This document shows positions 25,881-35,132 of a DNA stretch of 36,895 nt, piece by piece. The stretch lies in NCBI GenBank assembly GCA_002995625.1, contig PVBP01000024.1, positions 1 through 36,895 of the forward strand, in the 5' to 3' direction. The translations under genes were made by a program, and so were the position numbers. This stretch comes from Lysobacteraceae bacterium (GTDB lineage: Bacteria > Pseudomonadota > Gammaproteobacteria > Xanthomonadales > Ahniellaceae). The notes beneath the pieces were generated by a model that was given only the letters and a program-made list of their open reading frames with translations, was not told where the DNA came from and made no database searches. The first letter of the stretch is position 1, and the number at the start of each line of letters is the position of its first letter.

Positions 25881-26615
25881 ATGCTCAGGTCGCTCGCGAT
25901 GGCGGCGCTCGCGCCGGTCCTGGTGGCGCAGGGACTGGCCGTGCGCCGTCGCGCCCTGCGGCTGCCGGAGGCGGCGGGTCCGCGGGCCGGATCGGTGGGG
26001 CGCGGACCGCGCTTCGGCCTGCTCGTGCTCGGCGATTCGGCCGCGGCCGGCGTCGGCGCGGCGACCCAGGACGAGGCGCTGGTCGGCCAGCTGCGCGACC
26101 GCATTGCGCAGCAGCACCGGGTGGACTGGCGGCTGCTCGCCACCATCGGCCACACCGCGGCCGACGCCGTTCGCGCGCTCGCGGCGCTCGATGACTTCCG
26201 CATCGACGGCGCGGTGACCTCGGTCGGCGTCAACGACGTCGTCGCGCGCACGCCGGTCCCGCGCTTCCGGCGCACGGTCGGCGACCTGGTCGAGGCGCTG
26301 CGTCGGCGCGGCGCGCGCGGCATCGTGCTGTCGGGCGTCCCGCCGATGGGCCGCTTCCCGCTGCTGCCGCAGCCGCTGCGGCGCGTCCTCGGCGACCGCG
26401 CCGACGAGCTCGACGCCGTGCTCGCGGAGGTCGCGCGCGCATGCGGCGCGACGCACCTGCCGATGCGCTTCGCCGGCGGGCTCGGCCCCGAGCACCTGGC
26501 CGCGGACGGCTTCCATCCCGGCCCCGCCATCTACCGCGCATGGGCCGCCGCGGCGCACGACGCGCTGCTTGGAACCGCGGCCGCGCCTGGCCGCTCCGAA
26601 GGGGGTCCCCGGTGA
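25881..26615 (+). CDS. SGNH/GDSL-type hydrolase within the RND operon
   Basis: From ATG 25881, five bases after the adaptor stop codon, the product is 244 residues. It has an N-terminal hydrophobic stretch (LAMAALAPVLVAQGLAV) that may be a signal anchor. The hydrolase blocks follow: GDSAAAG with the nucleophile Ser, an oxyanion GVND, and DGFHPG with the catalytic Asp and His. Such enzymes hydrolyse esters or remove acyl groups from lipids, sugars or small molecules. Its stop overlaps the GTG of the pump gene as GTGA, so it is translated with the pump. An enzyme in this position is not part of a standard RND pump. Substrate unknown. Confidence 0.88.
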   Translation: MLRSLAMAALAPVLVAQGLAVRRRALRLPEAAGPRAGSVGRGPRFGLLVLGDSAAAGVGAATQDEALVGQLRDRIAQQHRVDWRLLATIGHTAADAVRALAALDDFRIDGAVTSVGVNDVVARTPVPRFRRTVGDLVEALRRRGARGIVLSGVPPMGRFPLLPQPLRRVLGDRADELDAVLAEVARACGATHLPMRFAGGLGPEHLAADGFHPGPAIYRAWAAAAHDALLGTAAAPGRSEGGPR

Positions 26616-29600
26616 GCCGCGTCAATCTGTCCGAGTGGGCGCTGCGCAACCGCGGCATCGTCCTCTACTTCATGCTCGCGCTCGCGGTCATCGGCGCGTG
26701 GTCGTACACGCGGCTGGGCCAGTCCGAGGATCCGCCGTTCACGTTCAAGGTCATGGTGGTCCAGACCTTCTGGCCCGGCGCGACCGCGGACCAGATCCAG
26801 CAGCAGATCAACGAGCGCATCGAGACCACGCTGATGGAGACCGGCCAGTACGAGTTCGTGCGCTCGTACGCGCGCCCGGGCGAGTCGACCGTGCTGTTCC
26901 TCGCGCGCGACGCGCTGCACTCGCGCGAGCTGCCGGAGCTCTGGTACCAGATCCGCAAGAAGGTCGGCGACATGCGCCACGAGCTGCCGGCCGGCATCGT
27001 CGGGCCGTTCTTCAACGACGAGTTCGGCGACACCTTCGGCAACATCTACGCGCTGTCGGGCGACGGCTTCAGCTATGCCGAGCTCAAGGACTACGCGCGG
27101 CGCGTGCAGCTCGAGCTGCTGCGCGTGCCCGACGTCGCCAAGGTCGAGCTGATCGGCCTGCAGGACGAGCGGGTCTGGATCGAGCTGTCGAACGCGAAGG
27201 TCGCGACGCTCGGCGTGCGCTTCGACGAGGTGCTCGCGGCGCTGGCGGCGCAGAACGCGGTCGCCCCGGCCGGCTTCTTCGAGACCGGCAGCGATCGCAT
27301 CTACCTGCGCCCCAGCGGGCCCTTCGACTCGATCGAGTCGATCGAGAACCTCGCGATCCGCGCCGGCGACCGGGTGTTCCGCCTCGCCGACGTCGCCGAG
27401 GTGCGCCGCGGCTTCGCCGACCCGCCGCAGCCGCGGATGCGCTTCAAGGGCGAATCGGTGATCGGCCTCGGCGTGTCGATGGCGAAGGGCGGCGACATCA
27501 TCCGCCTCGGTCGGGCGCTGGACGCCAACCTCGCGCGGATCCAGTCGCAGCTGCCGGTCGGGCTCGAGCTCAGGCAGGTGGCCAACCAGCCGCGCGCCGT
27601 GCGGTCGTCGATCAACGAGTTCCTGAAGGTGCTGGCCGAGGCGGTGACGATCGTGCTCGTCGTCAGCTTCTTCAGCCTCGGGTTCCGCACCGGCCTCGTC
27701 GTCGCGCTGTCGATCCCGCTGGTGCTGGCGATGACCTTCGCGGGGATGCACCTGTTCGGCATCGGCCTCCACAAGATCTCGCTCGGGGCGCTGATCCTCG
27801 CGCTCGGCCTGCTGGTCGACGACGCGATCATCGCGGTCGAGATGATGGCGCGGAAGCTCGAGGAAGGCCTCGACCGGATGCGCGCGGCGGCCTTCGCGTG
27901 GAACAGCACCGCGTTCCCGATGCTGACCGGCACGCTGGTCACCGCGGCCGGCTTCCTGCCGATCGCGACCGCGGCCTCGAACACCGGCGAGTACACCCGC
28001 TCGATCTTCCAGGTGGTCGCGCTGTCGCTGGTCCTCTCGTGGATCGTCGCGGTCGTGTTCACGCCGTACCTCGGCTGGCACCTGTTGCCCGCCGCGCCAA
28101 GTGCCGGCGCGCGCCACGGCGGCGGGCACGCAAATCCCTACGGCAAGCCGTTCTACCGCAGGCTGCGCGCGCTGATCGAGCGCTGCGTCGAGCGCCGCTG
28201 GCTGGTGATCGGAATGACCGCAGCCGCGCTCGCGGTCTCGCTCGCCGGCTTCGGCCTCGTCCAGCAGCAGTTCTTCCCGGCCTCGACCCGGCTCGAACTG
28301 CTGGTCGACCTGAAGCTCCCGGAAGGCAGCTCGCTCGAGGCGACCGACGCGGCCGCGAAGCGGCTCGAGGCGATGCTGGCCGACGATCCCGATGTCGAGA
28401 ACTTCGTGACCTACGTCGGCTCGGGCTCGCCGCGCTTCTACCTGCCGCTCGACCAGCAGCTGCCGCAGCCGAGCTTCGCGCAGTTCGTCGTGCTGGCCCG
28501 CGACATCGAGGCCCGCGAGCGCGTCCGCGCCCGGCTGATCGAGCGCTTCGACGGCCCGGACTTCACCGACCTGCGCGGCCGCGTGCTCAGGCTCGAGAAC
28601 GGTCCGCCGGTCGGCTATCCGCTCCAGTTCCGGGTCGAGGGCGAGGACATCCCGACGATCCGCGCGTACGCGCGTCAAGTGGCGGACCTGCTGCGGGCCA
28701 ATCCGCACGTCGCCAACGTGCACCTCGACTGGGACGAGCCCTCGAAGGTGATCCGGCTCGCGATCGACCAGGAACGCGCGCGGGTGCTCGGGGTCAGCTC
28801 GCTCGACGTCGCCAACCTGCTGCAGTCCTCGCTGACCGGCCGCGCGATCAGCGAGTTCCGCGAGGCCGACGAGCTGATCCCGATCGTGCTGCGCGGGCCC
28901 GGGGACGAGCGCGCGGCGCTGGACCTCCTGGGCAGCCTCGCGGTACCGACCGCCTCCGGGCGCGCGGTGCCGCTGGCGCAGATCGCGCGGATCGAGTACG
29001 GCTTCGAGGATGGCCTGATCTGGCGCCGCAACCGCCTGCCGACGATCACGGTGCGCGCCGACGTCTACGGCACGCGCTTCCAGCCGGCGACGATCGTGAA
29101 GCAGCTCGAGCCCGGGCTCGCGCGGATCCGGGCCGAGCTGCCGCCCGGCTACCTGCTCGAGGTCGGCGGCACCGTCGAGGAGTCGGCGCGCGGCGCGAAG
29201 TCGGTCGCCGCCGGGGTGCCGCTGTTCGTGCTGGTGGTCACGACGCTGCTGATGCTGCAGCTGAAGAGCTTCTCGCGCGTCGCGATGGTCTGGCTCACCG
29301 CGCCGCTCGGGATCATCGGCGTGGTCGCGTTCCTGCTGCTGCTCGGGCGGCCGTTCGGCTTCGTCGCGATGCTCGGCACGATCGCGCTCGCCGGGATGAT
29401 CATGCGCAACTCGGTGATCCTGGTCGACCAGATCGAGCAGGACATCGCCGCCGGCGCGAGCCGCTTCGACGCCATCGTCGGCGCGACGGTCCGCCGCTTC
29501 CGGCCGATCGTGCTGACCGCGCTGGCCGCGGTGCTGGCGATGATCCCGCTGTCGAGGAGCGTGTTCTTCGGGCCGATGGCGGTCGCGATCATGGGCGGCC

Positions 29601-29701
29601 TGATCTCGGCCACCGCGCTGACGATCCTGTTCCTGCCGGCCCTGTATGCGGCGTGGTTCGGGGTGCGTCGCGACGAGCCCGCGAGGACCGCCGTCGCCTG
29701 A
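26612..29701 (+). CDS. RND-family efflux pump permease
   Basis: From GTG 26612, with AGGGGG seven bases upstream and overlapping the previous stop, the product is 1029 residues, the normal RND length. The N-terminal helix (GIVLYFMLALAVIGAWSYTR) leads to LGQSEDPPFTFKVMVV, typical of the TriC/VexH-like branch. Two large periplasmic loops follow, with two sets of membrane helices; helix 4 holds the proton-relay pair in GLLVDDAIIAVEMM. The C-terminal half repeats the plan (FGFVAMLGTIALAGMIMRNS, ILVDQIEQDI). It exports small hydrophobic compounds using proton flow, as a trimer with the adaptor. Regulation is probably by the divergent TetR protein. Confidence 0.97.
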   Translation: MSRVNLSEWALRNRGIVLYFMLALAVIGAWSYTRLGQSEDPPFTFKVMVVQTFWPGATADQIQQQINERIETTLMETGQYEFVRSYARPGESTVLFLARDALHSRELPELWYQIRKKVGDMRHELPAGIVGPFFNDEFGDTFGNIYALSGDGFSYAELKDYARRVQLELLRVPDVAKVELIGLQDERVWIELSNAKVATLGVRFDEVLAALAAQNAVAPAGFFETGSDRIYLRPSGPFDSIESIENLAIRAGDRVFRLADVAEVRRGFADPPQPRMRFKGESVIGLGVSMAKGGDIIRLGRALDANLARIQSQLPVGLELRQVANQPRAVRSSINEFLKVLAEAVTIVLVVSFFSLGFRTGLVVALSIPLVLAMTFAGMHLFGIGLHKISLGALILALGLLVDDAIIAVEMMARKLEEGLDRMRAAAFAWNSTAFPMLTGTLVTAAGFLPIATAASNTGEYTRSIFQVVALSLVLSWIVAVVFTPYLGWHLLPAAPSAGARHGGGHANPYGKPFYRRLRALIERCVERRWLVIGMTAAALAVSLAGFGLVQQQFFPASTRLELLVDLKLPEGSSLEATDAAAKRLEAMLADDPDVENFVTYVGSGSPRFYLPLDQQLPQPSFAQFVVLARDIEARERVRARLIERFDGPDFTDLRGRVLRLENGPPVGYPLQFRVEGEDIPTIRAYARQVADLLRANPHVANVHLDWDEPSKVIRLAIDQERARVLGVSSLDVANLLQSSLTGRAISEFREADELIPIVLRGPGDERAALDLLGSLAVPTASGRAVPLAQIARIEYGFEDGLIWRRNRLPTITVRADVYGTRFQPATIVKQLEPGLARIRAELPPGYLLEVGGTVEESARGAKSVAAGVPLFVLVVTTLLMLQLKSFSRVAMVWLTAPLGIIGVVAFLLLLGRPFGFVAMLGTIALAGMIMRNSVILVDQIEQDIAAGASRFDAIVGATVRRFRPIVLTALAAVLAMIPLSRSVFFGPMAVAIMGGLISATALTILFLPALYAAWFGVRRDEPARTAVA

Positions 29702-29708
29702 CCGCGGG

Positions 29709-29733
29709 GCCCGCGCCTCAGCGCGGCGCGGGC
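29709..29733. terminator. Bidirectional hairpin overlapping a stop codon
   Basis: A perfect 9-bp stem (29709-29717 with 29725-29733, 7-base loop) lies between the convergent RND and DUF3108 genes. The DUF3108 stop codon (29718-29720) is in its loop and the gene's last codons form one arm. No T-run. Position suggests a compact two-way terminator. Confidence 0.5.
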
Positions 29734-30488
29734 GCCGCCTGCGCGATGCGCAGGTCGTGGTCGACCAGCCGAAGCTCGAGCGATTCGCCGTCGGCTTCGC
29801 GGTGACGGATCCTCACCGGCAGGTGAGACAACGCCGGGGCGAGCCAGGTGTCGGTGTCCCGCCCCGGCTTTTCGCGGATCCGCTCGATCCGCACCGCGTC
29901 GAACTCGCCCGCGGGAACCTGCACGCGCTCGCGCCCGGCGATCCGGTAGCGCTGCGATTCGACGTCGTCCCGGTCCGCGACCCGGAATGCGAGGTCGGCG
30001 CGGCCGGCGGCGACCGCGGCGATCAGTCCCAGCACCACCGCGTTGCGGTCGGAGACGCCGTCCTCGAATCGCAGCAGCCACTGGCGGTCGTCCTGGCGAC
30101 TCACGATCGCGTTGTCGTCGGCATCGACGCGCAGGCTGCGTTCGCGTCGCCGCATCGCGACGGTCTGCCGGTAGTCGTACTCGACCAGCTCCGGGATCTG
30201 GCCGCGCCAGCGGAAGGTCGAGCGCTCGTGGATCTCGACCCCGGTGAGCGACGCGAGGCCCCGGGTGCCGCGCGTCTCGCTCTCGAAGCGCCAGCTGTCG
30301 TCGCTGCCGCGCGTCAGCGCCATGCGCGCCTCGCCGAGCGTGCGGCCGTTGCGAAGCACCTCGTAGCGCGCCGAGAACGGCTGGCTCGAGACCGGATCGG
30401 CCGCGCGGCTGACCGGCGGCGCGAGGCCGGCGGCCAGCCCCAGCGCCGCGCACAGCAGGACGCGGGCCGCCAGGGCCGGCGCGCTCAC
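29718..30488 (-). CDS. DUF3108 family exported protein
   Basis: From GTG 30488, overlapping the purN stop as GTGA, the product is 256 residues. It has a signal peptide (ARVLLCAALGLAAGL, cleavage near SRAA). The rest is strand-rich with the DUF3108 pattern: FSARYEVLRNGRTLGEARM at the mature start, RYRIAGRERVQVPAGEFDAV in the middle, and WLAPALSHLPVRIRHREADG near the end. The family is periplasmic with no established activity. The purM-purN-DUF3108 order is conserved among Xanthomonas relatives as I remember it. Confidence 0.92.
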   Translation of the reverse strand: MSAPALAARVLLCAALGLAAGLAPPVSRAADPVSSQPFSARYEVLRNGRTLGEARMALTRGSDDSWRFESETRGTRGLASLTGVEIHERSTFRWRGQIPELVEYDYRQTVAMRRRERSLRVDADDNAIVSRQDDRQWLLRFEDGVSDRNAVVLGLIAAVAAGRADLAFRVADRDDVESQRYRIAGRERVQVPAGEFDAVRIERIREKPGRDTDTWLAPALSHLPVRIRHREADGESLELRLVDHDLRIAQAAPAPR

Positions 30489-31144
30489 GCGAGGCTCCCG
30501 TCGGCGGCCAGTTCGAGCGGCCGCTCGCGCGCGCGGCCATCGATCAGCACCGTGCGCCCGGCCATCGCCACCCGCCGCGCCGCGAACAGGCCCACCGTCG
30601 CGACCAGCAGGCGATGCTCGAACGGCAGCAGCCGCGCGGCCAGGCGCTCGGGCGTGTCCGAGGCCGCGATCGGGATGCGGACCTGCGCGATCACCGGGCC
30701 GGCATCGAGGTCGGCGGTCACGAAATGCACGCTGGCGCCGTGCTCGGCGGCACGGTCCGCGAGCGCGCGCGCGTGGGTGCGCAGGCCAGGATAGGCGGGC
30801 AGCAGCGAGGGATGGATGTTGATCATGCGTCCGAGCCAGGCGCCGACGACGTCGGCCGAGATGAGGCGCATGTATCCCGCACAGACGATGAGGTCAGGCT
30901 GAACCCGGGCGACGTCGCCGAACAGCGCGCGATCGAATGCGGCCCGATCCTGAAAGGCGCCGGGTTCGAGCGCGTGCGTCGCGATCGCCGCTTCGCGTGC
31001 GACGGCGAGCGCGCGGGCGGCCGGCCGGTCCGACGCCACCAGCGCGATCTCGATCGCGAGGTGGCCGCGGTCGCGGGCCTCGATCAGCGCCTCGAGGTTG
31101 CTGCCGCGGCCCGAGGCGAGGACCGCGACGCGCAGCCGGCTCAT
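30485..31144 (-). CDS. purN: Phosphoribosylglycinamide formyltransferase PurN
   Basis: The 219-residue product transfers a formyl group from 10-formyltetrahydrofolate to GAR in purine synthesis. Family marks are the N-terminal [11 protein letters not shown] with the phosphate-binding loop, VCAGYMRLI, the catalytic stretch [20 protein letters not shown] (Asn and His) and [15 protein letters not shown] with the catalytic Asp. The start is ATG 31144, overlapping the purM stop as ATGA. The C-terminus is slightly longer than in E. coli PurN (212). Confidence 0.97.
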   Translation of the reverse strand: MSRLRVAVLASGRGSNLEALIEARDRGHLAIEIALVASDRPAARALAVAREAAIATHALEPGAFQDRAAFDRALFGDVARVQPDLIVCAGYMRLISADVVGAWLGRMINIHPSLLPAYPGLRTHARALADRAAEHGASVHFVTADLDAGPVIAQVRIPIAASDTPERLAARLLPFEHRLLVATVGLFAARRVAMAGRTVLIDGRARERPLELAADGSLA

Positions 31145-32184
31145 CCGATCCGCACGCGCCGATCGTCGGCGGCCGTCTCGATCGCGCCGATCACGCGATG
31201 GCCGAGGCCGTGGCGGTCGAGCACGGCGGCGGCGTCCGCGTGCGCGTCGGGCGCGACGATCAGGCAGTAGCCGATCCCGCAGTTGAACGTGCGCCACATC
31301 TCGGCGTCCGCGATGCCGCCGGCCTCGCGCATCCACTCGAAGACCGGCGGCATCGACCAGGTCGACGCGTCGATCGCGACGCCGAGTCCGTCCGGCACGA
31401 CCCGGATGATGTTCTCGGTCAGCCCGCCGCCGGTGACGTGCGCCATGCCGGCGACCGGCACGCGCGCGAGCAGGTCGAGGACCGGCTTCACGTAGATCGT
31501 GGTCGGCGCCATCAGCGCGTCCGCGAGCGTGCCGCCCCCGAGGCGCATCGCGAGGTCCGCGTTCGAGACCGCGAGCAGGCGACGGATCAGCGAATAGCCG
31601 TTCGAGTGCGGACCGCTCGAGTCGATGCCGACGATCAGGTGGCCGGCGCGGATCCGCGTGCCGTCGTTGAGCGCCTCGCGCTCGACCGCGCCGACGCAGA
31701 AGCCGGCGAGGTCGTACTCGCCGGGCGGATACATGTCCGGCATCTCGGCGGTCTCGCCGCCGATCAGCGCGCAGCCGGCGAGCTCGCAGCCGCGCGCGAT
31801 GCCGCCGATCACCGCGACCGCGGTGTCGACCTCGAGCCGGCCGGTCGCGAAGTAGTCGAGGAAGAACAGCGGCTCGGCGCCCTGCACGAGCACGTCGTTG
31901 ACGCACATCGCGACGAGATCGATGCCGATCGTGTCGTGGCGGCCGAGCTGCTGCGCGAGCTTGAGCTTCGTGCCGACGCCGTCGGTGCCCGACACCAGCA
32001 CCGGATCGCGGTAACGCTGGCCGAGCGCGAACAGCCCGCCGAAGCCGCCGAGGCCGCCCAGCACCTCGGGCCGCAACGTGCGGCGCACAAGCGGCTTGAT
32101 CCGCTCGACCACCGCTTCGCCGGCATCGATGTCGACGCCGGCGTCGCGATAGGTGAGGCCTCCGGGCGGCTGGGGATTCGACAC
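31141..32184 (-). CDS. purM: Phosphoribosylformylglycinamidine cyclo-ligase PurM
   Basis: From GTG 32184 the product is 347 residues, as expected for PurM, which forms AIR from FGAM with ATP. Marks include [12 protein letters not shown] at the N-terminus, [61 protein letters not shown] and [12 protein letters not shown]. No ATG lies near this start and no strong ribosome site is visible. Upstream in-frame codons have no PurM character. It is coupled to purN and diverges from the DUF2066 gene. Its product AIR is also the substrate of ThiC, encoded farther left, though the genes are not linked. Confidence 0.97.
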   Translation of the reverse strand: MSNPQPPGGLTYRDAGVDIDAGEAVVERIKPLVRRTLRPEVLGGLGGFGGLFALGQRYRDPVLVSGTDGVGTKLKLAQQLGRHDTIGIDLVAMCVNDVLVQGAEPLFFLDYFATGRLEVDTAVAVIGGIARGCELAGCALIGGETAEMPDMYPPGEYDLAGFCVGAVEREALNDGTRIRAGHLIVGIDSSGPHSNGYSLIRRLLAVSNADLAMRLGGGTLADALMAPTTIYVKPVLDLLARVPVAGMAHVTGGGLTENIIRVVPDGLGVAIDASTWSMPPVFEWMREAGGIADAEMWRTFNCGIGYCLIVAPDAHADAAAVLDRHGLGHRVIGAIETAADDRRVRIG

Positions 32185-32284
32185 GCAGGGGTCCGGCGGG
32201 AGGGACGCGAAGGATAGCGGCGCATGGACGGGCCGAGGGCCTTTCGGCAGACTTTGGCGGCTCCCACGCCGCCGGAACGCTCCC
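32185..32284. promoter_or_regulatory. Divergent promoter region purM / DUF2066
   Basis: This 100-bp gap must hold promoters for both directions. On the minus strand TATCCT (32217-32212) is a 4/6 -10 candidate about 28 bases before the purM GTG. A 6-bp hairpin (32256-32261 with 32268-32273) lies just before the DUF2066 ATG and may affect its translation. No clear -35 or PurR-like operator was recognised. Confidence 0.35.
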
Positions 32285-33343
32285 ATGCGACGCGTCACGC
32301 TGTCTTTCCCGCTGGTCCTCCTCGCGCTGGCGCTGGCCGGTGGCGAGGCGCGAGCGCAGGCGGGCGGCTTCTGGTCGGCCCAGGTCCCGGTGGCCGGGCA
32401 GGGCGAAGCCGAGCGGGCCGAGGCCCTGCCCCGGGCGCTGCTCGAGGTCCTGGTCAAGGCCTCGGGCGACGGCTCGCTGCGCACGCTGCCCGAACTCGAC
32501 GCGGTGCTGGCGGAGGCGCCGAACATCGTGCGCGACAGCCGCTTCCTGACCGAGACGGTGCCGTCGCCGGCCGGGGATGTCGTGCGGACCGTGCTTTCCG
32601 CGAGCTTCGACCCCGGCGGCGTCGCGACGCTGCTCCGGATCGTCGGCCGCAGCGTCTGGGAGAACCGCCCGCCGACCGTCGTCTGGCTGGTGATCGACGA
32701 CGGCCGGTCCAAGCGCGTCGCGACCAGTGGCCAGGCGGCGGCGCTCGGCCCGCTGACGAGACGCGCCGGCGAGCGCGGCATTCCGATCCGGCTGCCGGAG
32801 TTCGATGCCACCGATCGCGCCACGCTCGATGCCGACGTGCTGTGGATCGGCGCGCCGGAAGTCATCGGTCGCGCCAGCGCGCGCTACGCGCCGGTCGCGC
32901 TGGTCGTCCGTCTGACCCGGCGCGCCGACGGCTGGGCCTCGCGCGCGACCCTGATCGACCGCGGCCAGGCCCAGGACTGGAGCCGGACCTTCGCCGACGC
33001 GAACCAGGCGCTGGCCGACGCGATCGATGGCGCCGCGGACCGGCTGGCGATCCGCTACGCCGTGGCGCCCGAGGATCTGGTGCCCGGAGTGCATCGTGCG
33101 TGGGTGCGCGGCATCCGCAGCGCGCGCGACTACGCGGCCGCCGCGAGCGCGCTGGCCGCACTGCCCGACGTCAACGCGACGCGCATCGACGGCGCCGACG
33201 GCGAACGGCTGCTGGTCACGATCGACGCCCGGGTCCGGCTCGGGCGGGTCCTGCGCCTGCAGACGCGCACGCCGCGGCTCGTCGAGGTCGAGGGCGCCGC
33301 GGCCGACGGGGCCGACGTGCTGCTCGAACTGCGCGGACCCTGA
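32285..33343 (+). CDS. DUF2066 family exported protein
   Basis: From ATG 32285 the product is 352 residues. A signal peptide ([19 protein letters not shown]) is followed by the DUF2066 pattern: [64 protein letters not shown], and strands near the C-terminus. No biochemical role is established. It heads a plus-strand block whose next three genes are a phosphatidyltransferase-like gene, a permease and hda. A frame extending to 32153 crosses the purM start and lacks a signal peptide. Confidence 0.9.
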   Translation: MRRVTLSFPLVLLALALAGGEARAQAGGFWSAQVPVAGQGEAERAEALPRALLEVLVKASGDGSLRTLPELDAVLAEAPNIVRDSRFLTETVPSPAGDVVRTVLSASFDPGGVATLLRIVGRSVWENRPPTVVWLVIDDGRSKRVATSGQAAALGPLTRRAGERGIPIRLPEFDATDRATLDADVLWIGAPEVIGRASARYAPVALVVRLTRRADGWASRATLIDRGQAQDWSRTFADANQALADAIDGAADRLAIRYAVAPEDLVPGVHRAWVRGIRSARDYAAAASALAALPDVNATRIDGADGERLLVTIDARVRLGRVLRLQTRTPRLVEVEGAAADGADVLLELRGP

Positions 33344-33381
33344 ACCGGAGCGGTCGCGCCGGCGGCTCCGTGGCGCGCAGC

Positions 33382-33954
33382 ATGACGATGGGCTGGTCCT
33401 GGCTTCCGAATGCGCTGACCGTTGGCCGGATCCTGCTGACGCTGCCGCTGGCGTGGGCGATCTTCACCGGCCGGCCGCTGACGGCGCTGCTGCTGGCCGC
33501 GATCGGCGGCGCGTCCGATGCGCTCGACGGCTGGCTCGCGAAGCGCCACCGCTGGCAGAGCCGGCTCGGGAGCGTGCTCGACCCGATTGCCGACAAGTTG
33601 ATGATGCTGGCGGCGGTGGTGCCGCTCGGCGCGATCGGCGCCCTGCCGCTGTGGCTCGTGCTGCTGATCCTGGTCCGTGACCTCGTGATCGTCGCGGGCG
33701 CGGTCGCCTGGCATCGCCTGATCGCCCCGCTGGATGGCCAGCCGACGAAGCTGTCGAAGGCGACCACGCTTGCGCAGGTGCTGCTCGTGATCGCCGCGCT
33801 GGTCGAGCGGATCGAGCCGATCCATCTGCCCGCGCCGCTGTGGCAGGGCATGGTGCTGGGAACGGCCGCGCTGACCCTCGCGAGCGGCCTACACTACGTG
33901 ATCACCTGGGGCCTGCGCGCGCGGCGCGAATGGCGCCGCCGGAGCGCGCGATGA
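33382..33954 (+). CDS. CDP-alcohol phosphatidyltransferase family membrane protein
   Basis: From ATG 33382 the product is 190 residues (GTG 33370 would add four). It contains the catalytic signature of the family, D-x2-D-G-x2-A-x9-G-x3-D-x3-D, visible as DALDGWLAKRHRWQSRLG followed by SVLDPIAD. Five to six membrane helices surround it. These enzymes join a CDP-activated lipid to an alcohol; glycerol phosphate (PgsA-like) or another acceptor is possible. It resembles but is not proven to be the housekeeping PgsA. Its stop overlaps the start of the permease gene as ATGA. Confidence 0.92.
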   Translation: MTMGWSWLPNALTVGRILLTLPLAWAIFTGRPLTALLLAAIGGASDALDGWLAKRHRWQSRLGSVLDPIADKLMMLAAVVPLGAIGALPLWLVLLILVRDLVIVAGAVAWHRLIAPLDGQPTKLSKATTLAQVLLVIAALVERIEPIHLPAPLWQGMVLGTAALTLASGLHYVITWGLRARREWRRRSAR

Positions 33955-35132
33955 CCGATACCCGAAGCTGGCAGCTGCTCGTGCTCGTGCTGATCCTCGG
34001 CGGGCTGGTCTGGCTGCTCGCGCCGGTGCTGACGCCGTTCGCGATCGCGGCCCTGCTGGCCTGGCTCGGCGATCCGCTGGTCGCCCGGCTCGAGCGTCGG
34101 GGCCTGTCGCGCGGGCTGTCGGTGACCGTCGTGTTCGCGGCGATGACGGTGGCCGCGGTGCTCGCGGTCATCGCGCTGGTGCCGCTGCTGGAGGGTCAGA
34201 TCGCGAAGCTGATCGAGAAGCTGCCGCAGGTGGTCGCGTGGGCCAACGGCGTCATCCTGCCATGGGTCGAGGCCAACCTCGGCGTCGGCCTCGATCGCCT
34301 CGAGCCGGGCAGCCTGATCGAGATGCTGAAGGCGCACTGGCAGGAAGCCGGCGGCATCGCCTCGACGCTGATCCGGCACGCGACGACGTCGGGACTCGCG
34401 ATCGTCGGATTCCTCGGCATGCTCGCGCTGCTGCCGGTGATCACGTTCTATTTCCTGCGCGACTGGGACCGGATGGTCGGGCAGGTGCGCGAGCTGCTGC
34501 CGCGCCACGTCGAGCCGACCGTCTCGAGGCTCGCGCGCGAGGCCGACCAGGTGCTGGCGGCCTTCCTGCGCGGCCAGCTCGCGGTGATGGTGCTGCTCGG
34601 GGTGATCTATTCGGTGGGGCTCTGGCTGGTCGGGCTCGATCTCGCGTTCCTGATCGGCATGCTCGCAGGGCTGGTCAGCTTCGTGCCGTACCTCGGCGTC
34701 ATCATCGGCGGTGGCGCGGCGCTGATTGCGGCGGCGGTCCAGTTCCAGGACTTCGTGCACCCGCTGCTGGTCCTCGGCGTGTTCACGATCGGCCAGTTGA
34801 TCGAGAGCTTCATCCTGACCCCGACGATCGTCGGCGACCGCGTCGGCCTGCACCCGGTCGCGGTGATCTTCGCGATCCTCGCCGGCGGCGCGCTGTTCGG
34901 CTTCCTCGGCGTGCTGCTGGCCCTGCCGGTCGCCGCGGTCGGCATGGTGCTGCTGCGCGAGGCGCACCGGCACTACCTTGAGAGCGCCCTGTACGGCGCC
35001 GCCGCGGACCCGGGCACGGCGCCGGCGCCGGCTGCCGACGCCGCCCCGTCCAGCGTTCCCGACGCGCGCACGCAAGGTCCGGGCGCCGGCTCGCCGACCG
35101 GCGGCGAGCCGGAATCGTCCCCGCCGCGATGA
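33951..35132 (+). CDS. AI-2E family transporter (PerM-like permease)
   Basis: From ATG 33951, with GGAG seven bases upstream, the product is 393 residues with about eight membrane helices in the usual AI-2E/PerM order. Marks include APVLTPFAIAALLAWLGDP near the N-terminus, FYFLRDWDRM in the middle, GLVSFVPYLGVIIGGGAAL, FTIGQLIESFILTPTIVGDR and VGLHPVAVIFAILAGGALFG. The substrate is unknown; relatives have been tied to autoinducer-2 export or Na+/H+ exchange. The last 45 residues are a Pro/Ala/Gly-rich soluble tail. Both ends overlap neighbours by four bases, so the block is translationally coupled. Confidence 0.95.
   Translation: MTDTRSWQLLVLVLILGGLVWLLAPVLTPFAIAALLAWLGDPLVARLERRGLSRGLSVTVVFAAMTVAAVLAVIALVPLLEGQIAKLIEKLPQVVAWANGVILPWVEANLGVGLDRLEPGSLIEMLKAHWQEAGGIASTLIRHATTSGLAIVGFLGMLALLPVITFYFLRDWDRMVGQVRELLPRHVEPTVSRLAREADQVLAAFLRGQLAVMVLLGVIYSVGLWLVGLDLAFLIGMLAGLVSFVPYLGVIIGGGAALIAAAVQFQDFVHPLLVLGVFTIGQLIESFILTPTIVGDRVGLHPVAVIFAILAGGALFGFLGVLLALPVAAVGMVLLREAHRHYLESALYGAAADPGTAPAPAADAAPSSVPDARTQGPGAGSPTGGEPESSPPR

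Noticed and set aside
26531-28723. 730-codon minus-strand frame inside the RND pump gene
   Set aside because: Antisense shadow; the His/Asp/Arg/Val-rich translation is typical of reversed GC-rich coding sequence.
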